64,000 bases of DNA. It comes from Polyangia bacterium. GTDB taxonomy: Bacteria > Myxococcota_A > Polyangia > Fen-1088. Shown here one piece after another: positions 42,579 to 53,080 of this stretch. Position 1 is the first letter of the stretch. Each line of letters opens with the position of its first letter. Below the pieces are notes generated by a model, which saw nothing but the letters and a program-made list of their open reading frames with translations, was not told the origin of the DNA and ran no database searches. The translations under genes and the position numbers were made by a program. The stretch is taken from contig DATATI010000095.1 in NCBI GenBank assembly GCA_036268875.1, forward strand, positions 1-64,000, given 5' to 3'.

Positions 42579-44240
42579 CTAGACGATCGCGCTGGCCTTG
42601 CGGTCGACGTGGTTGACATAGAGCTGCTGCAGGATGCCGATGAGGTAACTGGTCAGCATGTAAAGCGCCAGCCCGGCCGGCAGCACCAGCGAGAAGGCGG
42701 TGAACATGATCGGCATCATCAGCGCCATCATTTGCTGCTGCTGCTGGTCCGGCGACGCCGGCGACATGCGCATCTGCGCGAACATCACCCCGCCCATCAA
42801 GAGCGGCGTGATGTAGTAGGGATCCTTGGCCGTCAGATCGTGGATGTGCAGAATGAACGGCGACCGGTACAGCTCGACCGCATAGTTCAGCGTCGAGTAA
42901 AGGGCGATCCAGATCGGCATCTGGATCAAGCTAGGCAGGCAGCCCCCGAACGGCGAAACGCCGTGGGCCTTGTACAGATTCATGGTCTCGACCGACTGGC
43001 GTTGCTTGTCGTTCTCGTACTTCTTGCGGATGGCGGCCATCTTCGGGGCCAGCTTCTGCATCTTCTTCGCCGACAGCAACGAGCGCTGGGTCGGATAGAA
43101 CGTCAGCAGACGGATGAACACCGTCAGCAGGATGATCGCCAGGCCCCAGTTGCCGACGAACGATTGAAAGAACTTCAGCAGCGACAGGATCGGGCGCGAA
43201 AGAAAGGCCAGGTTGACGTCGATCGCTTCGTGCAGGCGCGCGTCCTCGCCGTTCGGGCTGACCTTTTCCAGGTCCTCTCGGATTTTGGGGCCGGCAAAGA
43301 CGATGAACGGATAGGTGGTCGAGGCGTGCGGCGCCACCGTGCGCTCGCCGAACAGCAAGAAGACGTCACCGATGTCCGGGGCCGGCGACGTTCCCGCGCA
43401 GGTCCGCTCGCGCGGCGGCGATTCAGGAAAAGGAACGGCGGCCAGCAAAAAGAACTTGTCGTCGGTGCCGGCCCAAAGAACGTTGCCGCCCTTTTCCAGG
43501 CGCTCCTTGGCCACCTTTTCGACCGAACGCCGTTCGGCTTTCTCGCCCACCTCGCAGATGACCGACGCCGGGTTGGCCGAGCTGCCGGAAAGGAAGCTGC
43601 CGCCCTTCTGGTCGGGATTCTGATGACCGTAGATGTGCAGGCCAAGGTCATGATCGACCGGCTTGTCGGTCTTGTTCTCGACGGTGACGTCCAGCAATAA
43701 GCGATACGACTCCGGTTCGGCGCGGTACTTCTTCTCGATCCGCACGGCGTCGCTCACGAACTCAAAGGCGACGGTGTCGGCCGCCGGACGCGTGACGGTC
43801 CAGGCGCCGTCGGAAGGCCTGGCGAATCCGGCCTTGGGGAACTCCGTGCGCAAAGGAGAAAAACCGCTCGCGCTGGTGGTGATGAGCTCGAGGCCGCTCG
43901 ACGGGTCGCCCTTGCGCATGAGGTACTTCGGCGCGCGAAGCTGCGCTTGGCGCAGGGTTCCTCCGTGGCTGGATAGGACGAAGCGCACGGCCGGAGTGAT
44001 GAGCTCGACCAGCTCTTCGGGATGATCGGCGGCGGCCACTTCCGCGCCGGCACCTCCAGCGGCGGCGGCCGGGCCCGGCGCCGGGACGCTGCTGGGCGCG
44101 GTGCCGGCCGGTGCGATCGACGGTGACGACTTATCGGCCCTGGGCGCGGGCGTGGGAGCGGTCGGCGGCGGGAAGATCTTCATCCAGGCGAACAAGATCC
44201 CGACGCAGATAACGATGGCGATGACGACCCGCTTTTCCAT
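42579..44240 (-). CDS. yidC: YidC membrane protein insertase
   Basis: This 553-residue inner-membrane insertase has a first transmembrane segment at residues about 5-20, a Pro/Ala-rich linker and the large periplasmic P1 beta domain (about 75-345). The conserved five-helix core follows, with LLKFFQSFVGNWGLAIILLT near 355 and the membrane-embedded PSLIQMPIWIALYSTL near 460. The end of the last helix is followed by a short basic tail. It helps insert and fold membrane proteins with or without SecYEG. It starts six bases after yidD in the standard rpmH-rnpA-yidD-yidC order. Unlike many bacteria, the next gene is not jag/khpB. Confidence 0.97.
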   Translation of the reverse strand: MEKRVVIAIVICVGILFAWMKIFPPPTAPTPAPRADKSSPSIAPAGTAPSSVPAPGPAAAAGGAGAEVAAADHPEELVELITPAVRFVLSSHGGTLRQAQLRAPKYLMRKGDPSSGLELITTSASGFSPLRTEFPKAGFARPSDGAWTVTRPAADTVAFEFVSDAVRIEKKYRAEPESYRLLLDVTVENKTDKPVDHDLGLHIYGHQNPDQKGGSFLSGSSANPASVICEVGEKAERRSVEKVAKERLEKGGNVLWAGTDDKFFLLAAVPFPESPPRERTCAGTSPAPDIGDVFLLFGERTVAPHASTTYPFIVFAGPKIREDLEKVSPNGEDARLHEAIDVNLAFLSRPILSLLKFFQSFVGNWGLAIILLTVFIRLLTFYPTQRSLLSAKKMQKLAPKMAAIRKKYENDKQRQSVETMNLYKAHGVSPFGGCLPSLIQMPIWIALYSTLNYAVELYRSPFILHIHDLTAKDPYYITPLLMGGVMFAQMRMSPASPDQQQQQMMALMMPIMFTAFSLVLPAGLALYMLTSYLIGILQQLYVNHVDRKASAIV

Positions 44241-44246
44241 GCGACC

Positions 44247-44489
44247 CTATTTTTGTCCCCCGCGCGACGACCCCAAAGGCTGGGGCACCGGGTCTATACC
44301 ACCCCGCGCGAACGGATGACAGCGCCCGAGACGCCACGCCGCCAACCCCAGGCCCTTGATGATGCCGTGCTGGCGCAGCGCCTCTTCCGCGTAGGCCGAG
44401 CAGCTTGGTTCAAAACGGCAGCGCGGTCCGAGGAGCGGTGAGATGGCCGCGCGGTAGAACTTGATCAAGAACAGGAGAACGGTTTTCAT
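44247..44489 (-). CDS. yidD: YidD membrane protein insertion efficiency factor
   Basis: This 80-residue protein starts [21 protein letters not shown] and has the family signature [15 protein letters not shown] with its two cysteines. [18 protein letters not shown] follows near residue 52. YidD is a small membrane-associated helper of YidC. Its ATG overlaps the end of rnpA by four bases (ATGA). Confidence 0.96.
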   Translation of the reverse strand: MKTVLLFLIKFYRAAISPLLGPRCRFEPSCSAYAEEALRQHGIIKGLGLAAWRLGRCHPFARGGIDPVPQPLGSSRGGQK

Positions 44490-44863
44490 CGGCGCCCAAG
44501 TTGTCGGGCAAGGCTAGCAAGCTCCTGCGTCGTAGGCCCGAGGCCGGCGGTGGCCGCCGACGGCTTGGCCACCACCACCAGATCTAGCCCGGCCGGCCAG
44601 GCGGTCATCAGCTTGCGACAGCTCTCGCGCACCCAGCGCTTGACGCGGTTGCGGACCACGGCGTTGCCGACCTTCTTGCTGACCGTCACGCCCACCCGAC
44701 AAGCAGGGGCGGCGTCCCCCGGAGCAACCGCCGACCGCCGCGCGAACAGCAGATAGTGCGCGCCGCCAAAACGGCGCCCGCCATTTTGGACGGCCAGATA
44801 GTCCGAGCGCTTGGAGATTCGTCGCGCGCGCGGAAACGCCTCCCGCCGAACGGGCACGGCCAA
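44486..44863 (-). CDS. rnpA: Ribonuclease P protein component
   Basis: This 125-residue basic protein assists the RNase P RNA in 5' maturation of tRNA. It has the RNR-type motif [15 protein letters not shown] (about residues 66-80) and the N-terminal [12 protein letters not shown]. Likely starts are TTG 44863 or GTG 44857, four to ten bases after the rpmH stop; no strong ribosome site is seen, so translation may be coupled to rpmH. Confidence 0.95.
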   Translation of the reverse strand: MAVPVRREAFPRARRISKRSDYLAVQNGGRRFGGAHYLLFARRSAVAPGDAAPACRVGVTVSKKVGNAVVRNRVKRWVRESCRKLMTAWPAGLDLVVVAKPSAATAGLGPTTQELASLARQLGRR

Positions 44864-44867
44864 AGCG

Positions 44868-45017
44868 CTACTTCTTGGCGACGGTGACGGTCAGCTGCTT
44901 GCGGCCCTTGCGGCGCCGTCGGCGGATCACTTCGCGCCCCGCTGCCGTCTTCATGCGTTTGCGGAAGCCGTGCGTCCGCTTGCGACTTTTGCGATGGGGT
45001 TGAAATGTCCTCTTCAC
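44868..45017 (-). CDS. rpmH: Ribosomal protein L34
   Basis: This 49-residue protein starts with GTG at 45017 ([14 protein letters not shown]) and has the typical L34 sequence with RTHGFRKRM and the basic run [13 protein letters not shown], ending TVAKK. A GGAGGT ribosome site stands eight bases before the GTG. It leads the rnpA-yidD-yidC operon beside the origin, as in most bacteria. A promoter with a perfect -35 and a terminator hairpin are found in its leader. Confidence 0.97.
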   Translation of the reverse strand: MKRTFQPHRKSRKRTHGFRKRMKTAAGREVIRRRRRKGRKQLTVTVAKK

Positions 45018-45038
45018 GGGCTACCTCCGAACTGAAAC

Positions 45039-45061
45039 AAAAAAGCCGCCGCAGCGGCGAC
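45039..45061 (-). terminator. Terminator-like hairpin in the rpmH leader (possible attenuator)
   Basis: On the minus strand a six-pair stem (GTCGCC with GGCGGC, one G-U pair) with a five-base loop is followed by six T. It lies between the rpmH promoter and the rpmH start, 21 bases upstream of the GTG. Confidence 0.6.
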
Positions 45062-45076
45062 GACGAAAGGTCGAAG

Positions 45077-45105
45077 GAGATACACCGCCGCTTTCGGCCT
45101 GTCAA
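45077..45105 (-). promoter_or_regulatory. rpmH operon promoter
   Basis: On the minus strand TTGACA (45105-45100) is separated by exactly 17 bases from TATCTC (45082-45077). The start would be near 45070, giving a leader of about 50 bases that contains the terminator-like hairpin. Confidence 0.6.
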
Positions 45106-45130
45106 CCACACCCGCTTTCGAGGTCGCCGA

Positions 45131-45154
45131 CCGCCCCTGCGGGCGGACTTTTTT
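45131..45154 (+). terminator. Plus-strand intrinsic terminator between rpmH and dnaA
   Basis: A perfect six-pair stem, CCGCCC with GGGCGG around the loop CTGC, is followed by AC and six T. No plus-strand gene ends nearby; the last one is uvrB, 4 kb upstream. It may end an antisense or small transcript, or insulate dnaA. Confidence 0.6.
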
Positions 45155-45638
45155 GGGTGGGATTTGTAGGCAGCGAAACTCGTCGTCAGAGATCTCCGTC
45201 GGTGACGAATGCGCATGATGTTCCACGCTTGTGTCGTCGACGGGAGTTTTGCGTCATTTCCAGATCACCCCGCGCATTCCTCGACGACAGTGTCGCGCGC
45301 GCCCGCCGATCGATCGCGCAAAGCCCCATGCGATGGGACTTGGCGCGCTCACAATACAAAATCACCCGTGAAACGTGTGCGTGTCAGGCAGGTGTCCGCG
45401 TCGTTTCAAAAAATTTCATTTGTGCTCGCGTGCTTACAGCCCGAGATGGCAGTGGTGGCGGATTTCAGGGTCGTGTTCGTTCACCGCCGTTGTCAAAAAA
45501 TTTGGCGGATCTTCGCGGTGTTCGGCCGTATGCCCGATTGGTCCTTGATGGGGTGGAAACGGGTCTGATAGACAACGCAGCACTCGCGCGGCTCTCGTTG
45601 TGCGAGTCCCCCCAAAACCGAAGCGGAACTTGGTTTCT

Positions 45639-45656
45639 CCCTGACCGACGTCAGGG
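45639..45656. repeat. Inverted repeat upstream of dnaA
   Basis: CCCTGAC (45639-45645), loop CGAC, GTCAGGG (45650-45656): a perfect seven-base dyad about 105 bases before the dnaA ATG, 22 bases before a DnaA box. No T-run follows, so it is an operator or structural candidate and not a terminator. Confidence 0.5.
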
Positions 45657-45677
45657 GGATGTTTTGGTGTCATTGGC

Positions 45678-45686
45678 TGTGGATAG
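45678..45686 (-). promoter_or_regulatory. DnaA box upstream of dnaA
   Basis: The minus strand reads CTATCCACA, 8 of 9 to the consensus TTATCCACA. It lies 74 bases before the dnaA ATG and suits origin binding or autoregulation. Confidence 0.6.
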
Positions 45687-45744
45687 AGAGGGGAGTGTTG
45701 ATTGAAAGTATCCGACCCGGTTGGTGTTTTCCTGTCTCTGCCCC

Positions 45745-45753
45745 TGTGGAGAA
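45745..45753 (-). promoter_or_regulatory. Second DnaA box just upstream of dnaA
   Basis: The minus strand reads TTCTCCACA, 8 of 9 to the consensus, seven bases before the dnaA ATG. It contains the CCTGTGGA octamer (plus strand, 45743-45750) that recurs in the dnaA-dnaN gap. Confidence 0.5.
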
Positions 45754-45760
45754 ATCCCCG

Positions 45761-47131
45761 ATGACCGTCGAGATGTGGTCCGAAGCGGTCCGATCGATCG
45801 AACCGATGGTCAAGCCCGCACACCGCGATCTGTGGCTGCGTCCGATCGTCTGCGTCGGCATCAACGAAGGGCGTATCCGGTTGCGCGCGCCGAACCGCTA
45901 TCACAAGGAATGGTTCGAGGACAACTTCCTGCCGTCGATCCTGCGCGATCTGGAAGCGCGCGCCCAGCAGACGTTCACCGTCGACTTCGAAGTGGTCGAG
46001 GAAGACTCGCTGTCGGCGGCGCGCGTGCCGATGCGCGAATCGTCAGTGGAAGATCGCCCGACGCCGGTCCCCACGCCAGCGCGGCCACCGGAGCTGCTCC
46101 CGCGCTATACCTTCGATCGATTCGTCGTCGGGCCGACCAACCAGTTCGCTCACGCCGCGGCCCGCATGGTGGCCGAGGCGCCCGCTTCGCGCTGGAACCC
46201 GCTTTTCATCTACGGCGGCGTCGGCCTCGGCAAGACCCACCTTCTGCAGGCCATCGGCCACGAGATCCACCGCCAGCGTCCCGACTGGGTGATCACCTTC
46301 GTCACCTGCGAGCGCTTCGTCACCGATTTTATCGGGTCGATGATGAACCAGAAGCGCCAGAGCGGCACGAATCTCATGCAGGAATTCCGGGCCCGCTACC
46401 GCGAGGTCCCGGACGTGCTGCTGGTCGATGACGTGCAGTTCCTATCCAACAAGGACAGCTCGCAGGACGAGTTCTTTCACACCTTCAATGCGCTTCACTA
46501 TGCGCACAAGCAGATCGTCCTGACGTCAGACAAGCTGCCGGCGGAATTGCCAGGCGTCGAGGATCGGCTGCGCAGCCGCTTCACCTGGGGCCTCATCGCC
46601 GAGGTGGAGACGCCCGATCTGGAAACGCGCGTGGCCATCTTGAAGCGCAAGGCCGAGGCGGAGAAGGTGATCCTTCCCGACGACGTGGCCTTGTACCTGG
46701 CGGCGCACATCAAGACCAACGTGCGCGAGCTGGAAGGCGCACTGTTGCGTCTGGCGGCCCGGGCGTCGTTCCAGGCCCAGCCTATCTCGCTGGAGGTGGC
46801 GCGTGAAGCCTTGGCCAAGCTGTTCGCCCATACACCCACCGGGCTGACCATCGAAGGTATCCAGCGCGAAGTGGCTGCGTACTTCGACGTCAAGCTGCAC
46901 GATCTGAAGGGACCGAAGCGCCACCGCGCCGTCGCCCATCCGCGCATGATTGCCATGTACCTGGCCCGCAAGTTGACCTCGATGAGCTATCCCGAGATCG
47001 GCAGCCGCTTCGGCGGCAAGGATCACTCGACGGTGATCAGCGCGGTCCGCAAGATCGAGCGCCTTTGTGGCGAGGAGCCCACCGTGCGCAGCGTGGTCAG
47101 CACCATCGAGAGCCACCTGCGCCAGCCCTGA
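45761..47131 (+). CDS. dnaA: Chromosomal replication initiator DnaA
   Basis: The initiator ATPase has 456 residues from ATG 45761 (MTVEMWSEAVRSIEP). Domain I comes first, then a Pro-rich linker near residues 95-115. The AAA+ domain has Walker A GGVGLGKTHLLQ (about 150) and Walker B LLVDDVQFL (about 224). The C-terminal DNA-binding domain carries the box-recognition signature VAHPRMIAMYLARKL and GGKDHSTV. The frame is open to 45659, but the upstream part has no DnaA similarity and contains DnaA boxes, so ATG 45761 is preferred; GTG 45746 is an alternative. It heads the dnaA-dnaN-recF-gyrB cluster. Confidence 0.97.
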   Translation: MTVEMWSEAVRSIEPMVKPAHRDLWLRPIVCVGINEGRIRLRAPNRYHKEWFEDNFLPSILRDLEARAQQTFTVDFEVVEEDSLSAARVPMRESSVEDRPTPVPTPARPPELLPRYTFDRFVVGPTNQFAHAAARMVAEAPASRWNPLFIYGGVGLGKTHLLQAIGHEIHRQRPDWVITFVTCERFVTDFIGSMMNQKRQSGTNLMQEFRARYREVPDVLLVDDVQFLSNKDSSQDEFFHTFNALHYAHKQIVLTSDKLPAELPGVEDRLRSRFTWGLIAEVETPDLETRVAILKRKAEAEKVILPDDVALYLAAHIKTNVRELEGALLRLAARASFQAQPISLEVAREALAKLFAHTPTGLTIEGIQREVAAYFDVKLHDLKGPKRHRAVAHPRMIAMYLARKLTSMSYPEIGSRFGGKDHSTVISAVRKIERLCGEEPTVRSVVSTIESHLRQP

Positions 47132-47396
47132 TTGGCCCGCGCCGGCGGCCCTGCTGGCCTGTGGAAAGACCTGTGGGGTGGATCGGTATAAGTGCGATCT
47201 CTCGGTTCTCCACCACGCCACGGAAAAACACGGGTGGCTTTTCAACAGGCCGCCGCCCTGCCCTTCTCCGACGGTGAGCGAGCAACAATTCACAACTCCA
47301 CAGGCCCTACTACATCTACTTTTTAATCTTCTAAATTAAAGATAGAAGACAGAAGGAAACAACCGGGCGGGTGTTGCCAAGGATAAGGAGCACGGG
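47132..47396 (+). other. oriC: dnaA-dnaN intergenic region, likely unwinding site of oriC
   Basis: This 265-base gap has several DnaA-box-like sites. CCTGTGG occurs at 47158-47164 and 47170-47176, TTTTCAACA at 47239-47247, and TCCACAGG at 47297-47304. A short GC stretch follows the last one, then CTA CTA CAT CTA CTT triplets (47307-47321) and an AT-rich run to about 47345. This order (DnaA boxes, GC clamp, DnaA-trio, AT-rich) is that of the bacterial origin unwinding system and resembles the B. subtilis dnaA-dnaN arrangement as I recall it. It also contains the dnaN leader with an AAGGAG ribosome site. Confidence 0.7.
47294..47340 (+). promoter_or_regulatory. Candidate basal origin unwinding system (DnaA box plus DnaA-trio)
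   Basis: AACTCCACAGG is followed by CCC. Triplets whose lower strand reads 3'-GAT-GAT-GTA-GAT-GAA-5' (47307-47321) come next, then TTTTTAATCTTCTAAATTAAA-like AT-rich DNA. Four of the five triplets fit the 3'-(G/A)A(T/A)-5' rule. Confidence 0.6.
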
Positions 47397-48500
47397 ATGG
47401 AGTTCAAGATAGACAAAGGCGAGTTTCTTCGCGGGCTGTACTTGGCCTCCGGGATCGCTGATCGCAAAAGCACCTTGCCGATCTTGGCCAATGTCCTTTT
47501 GCGCACCGAGGGCAAAGACAAGCTCATGTGTGGCGCCACCGATCTGAGCGTGACCACCGTGGCGTCGTTGAACGCCAAGGTCGAGAAGGAAGGCGGCCTG
47601 ACCGTGGTGGCGCGCCAGCTTTATGAGATCGTCAAGGGCCTGCCGGGCGACGAGGTCCGGGTGCGGCGCAACGACCAGAACTGGGCGGAGATCCGCTGCG
47701 GTAAGGTCGAGTTCAAAGTGGTCGGCATGCCCGACCGCGACTATCCGAAGTTGCCGGCGATTCAAGAAGCCGAGACCTTCAAGGTCGACAGCGCCACGCT
47801 CCGCGAAATGATCAGCAAGACCTTGTTTTCGGTCTCGCTGGACGAGACCCGCCAGCATCTGTCCGGCGTGCTGTTCGAATCAGACGGCGCCCAGGCCCGC
47901 ATGGTCTCCACGGACGGCCACCGCCTGTCCAAGGTGGGTCGCGCCTTGCCCGGCGGCCCCAAGTTGCCGACCGGTATCTTGATCCCGCGCAAGGGTGTCA
48001 CCGAGATCCGGCGCGCCATCGAGAACCGCGAAGCGCCCTGCGCCATCGGCGTTTACCAGGGCAACTTTGTGCTGAAGGCCGATGATGTCGGCTTGTCGGT
48101 CAAGCTGATCGATGGGCAGTTCCCGCCCTACGATCAGGTCATCCCCAAGGACAATGACCGAGCCGTGGTGGTTAGCCGGACGGCCATGCTGGACGCGCTC
48201 AAGCGCGTGGCCTTGATGTCGTCGGACAAGACCTGGGGCGTGCGCATCGGCCTTGAGAAAGGCAAGCTGCGCATCGAGAGCGACAACCCTGACCTGGGCG
48301 CCGCCAAGGAAGAGATCGACGTGCCATACAAAGGCACGGCCATGCAGATCGGGTTCAACGCCCGTTACTTCATCGAACTGCTCAGCGAGATCGAGACGCC
48401 GGAGGTTCGCCTGGAGCTGAGCGGTGAGCTGGATCCGGGCGTGGTGCGTCCCGCCGACGGAAGCGACTACGTGGGCGTGGTGATGCCGATGCGCCTTTAG
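47397..48500 (+). CDS. dnaN: DNA polymerase III beta sliding clamp
   Basis: This 367-residue clamp of three repeated domains tethers the replicase to DNA. It starts MEFKIDKGEFLRGL and contains ADRKSTLPILANVLL near residue 20, typical of the family. FPPYDQVIPK lies near 242, and the C-terminal peptide ends VVMPMRL, the usual clamp ending. An AAGGAG ribosome site precedes ATG 47397. recF follows after 24 bases. Confidence 0.97.
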   Translation: MEFKIDKGEFLRGLYLASGIADRKSTLPILANVLLRTEGKDKLMCGATDLSVTTVASLNAKVEKEGGLTVVARQLYEIVKGLPGDEVRVRRNDQNWAEIRCGKVEFKVVGMPDRDYPKLPAIQEAETFKVDSATLREMISKTLFSVSLDETRQHLSGVLFESDGAQARMVSTDGHRLSKVGRALPGGPKLPTGILIPRKGVTEIRRAIENREAPCAIGVYQGNFVLKADDVGLSVKLIDGQFPPYDQVIPKDNDRAVVVSRTAMLDALKRVALMSSDKTWGVRIGLEKGKLRIESDNPDLGAAKEEIDVPYKGTAMQIGFNARYFIELLSEIETPEVRLELSGELDPGVVRPADGSDYVGVVMPMRL

Positions 48501-48524
48501 CCTCGGTCGGAAGCCGCGCGCGAC

Positions 48525-49634
<1,110 letters not shown>

Positions 49635-49708
49635 CGAGAGTTGACGAGCGTTTTCCCTTTGCAGGTCCGCGTCTGCGTGCTAGGTTATTGGAACCGTTGA
49701 GGTTATAG

Positions 49709-52243
<2,535 letters not shown>

Positions 52244-52440
52244 ACGTTCGCTGCGCTCGCTACGTGGGAGTAAGCCGGCGCGGCGGAGGAGCGCCTCCTG
52301 GCGAAAACGGCGACGCTGCTGCCGCCCGAGTTGGGAGGCCGGACTGGTGGGGAGAATGGCGGGAAAAGAAAAACGCCCGGCGGGAAGTCCCAACCGGGCG
52401 GTCACTGCTTAGGTTAGCGAGCTAAGAGCGAGTCTTAAAT
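52244..52440. other. Intergenic region between convergent gyrB and cdnL
   Basis: These 197 bases have no gene signal. They contain the terminator of the minus-strand cdnL gene (52364-52400) and nothing else I could identify. Confidence 0.6.
52364..52400 (-). terminator. Intrinsic terminator of the CdnL/CarD gene
   Basis: On the minus strand CGCCCGG (52400-52394) and CCGGGCG (52380-52374) form a perfect seven-pair stem with a 13-base loop, followed by TTTTTC and TTTTCC. It lies 40 bases after the cdnL stop. Confidence 0.8.
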
Positions 52441-52932
52441 TTAACAGGCAAAGATCCGATCGAGCTTTTCCTCGATCTTCACTTCCTTGGACTTCGTGGC
52501 AACGGCGATCTCTTTGATCAGCAGCGTGCGCGCTGTGTCCAGCATCTTGCGCTCGCCGAACGACAGCTCCTTGTCGCCTTTGAGGCGCTGCAGATCGCGA
52601 AGTACCTCGGCAATCTCGAAGACCGAGCCGGTCTTGATCTTTTCCATGTATTCGCGGTAGCGGCGGTTCCAGGTCTGCCCTTCCACCGCCACTTCTCGGC
52701 TTTTCAGGATCTCGAAGACCTCGTCGACCTCGTCGGCGCGGATCAGCTCACGCAGGCCGACGGCCCCAGCGTTGCGCGTCGGGATCATGATCTTCATCCC
52801 GTTCTCGAGAATCTTGAGGATGTAAAAAGTCTGTTTGTTCGAAGAGATCTCCCGCGTCTCAATACCGACAATCTGTGCTACCCCATGGGCCGGATACACG
52901 GCCAGATCTCCCACTCGGAAAGTCGGCTCCAT
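52441..52932 (-). CDS. cdnL: CdnL/CarD-family transcription regulator
   Basis: This 163-residue protein has the N-terminal RNA-polymerase-interacting Tudor-like domain (FRVGDLAVYPAHGVAQIVGIE, residues 5-25). The C-terminal helical DNA-binding domain includes WNRRYREYMEKIKTG near residue 87. CdnL in myxobacteria stabilises open promoter complexes at rRNA and other housekeeping promoters and is essential there. Length and composition fit the CdnL type, not the longer CarD with an HMGA-like tail. A TTGAAG-N17-TAGAGT promoter precedes it and a clear terminator follows it, so it is a single-gene unit. Confidence 0.93.
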   Translation of the reverse strand: MEPTFRVGDLAVYPAHGVAQIVGIETREISSNKQTFYILKILENGMKIMIPTRNAGAVGLRELIRADEVDEVFEILKSREVAVEGQTWNRRYREYMEKIKTGSVFEIAEVLRDLQRLKGDKELSFGERKMLDTARTLLIKEIAVATKSKEVKIEEKLDRIFAC

Positions 52933-52976
52933 AATTACCGCTGCTCCTTATTGATGACGGTTTTCAAGGCACGCGA

Positions 52977-53005
52977 ACTCTATCACGCGATTTGAACCCC
53001 TTCAA
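52977..53005 (-). promoter_or_regulatory. cdnL promoter
   Basis: On the minus strand TTGAAG (53005-53000), 17 bases, TAGAGT (52982-52977), with an AAGGAGC ribosome site and ATG 52932 downstream. A TATACT further upstream (near 53038) could be a second promoter. Confidence 0.55.
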
Positions 53006-53080
53006 TGCGAATGAGGCGCGTCAGACAGGAATAGTATAATTTGCGAGGCTCATTTTGATTCAGCGCGCAGTGCTTCAAAT

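Larger units (their letters stand above)
45018..45760. other. Intergenic region between rpmH and dnaA, origin-proximal
   Basis: This 743-base gap carries no convincing gene. From left to right it holds the rpmH leader with a minus-strand terminator hairpin, the rpmH promoter, a plus-strand terminator, two copies of the AT-rich 11-mer TCAAAAAATTT 87 bases apart (45406-45416 and 45493-45503), a hairpin (45639-45656) and two DnaA boxes in front of dnaA. The dnaA promoter itself could not be placed with confidence. The region probably contributes DnaA binding to the origin and to dnaA control. Confidence 0.7.
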
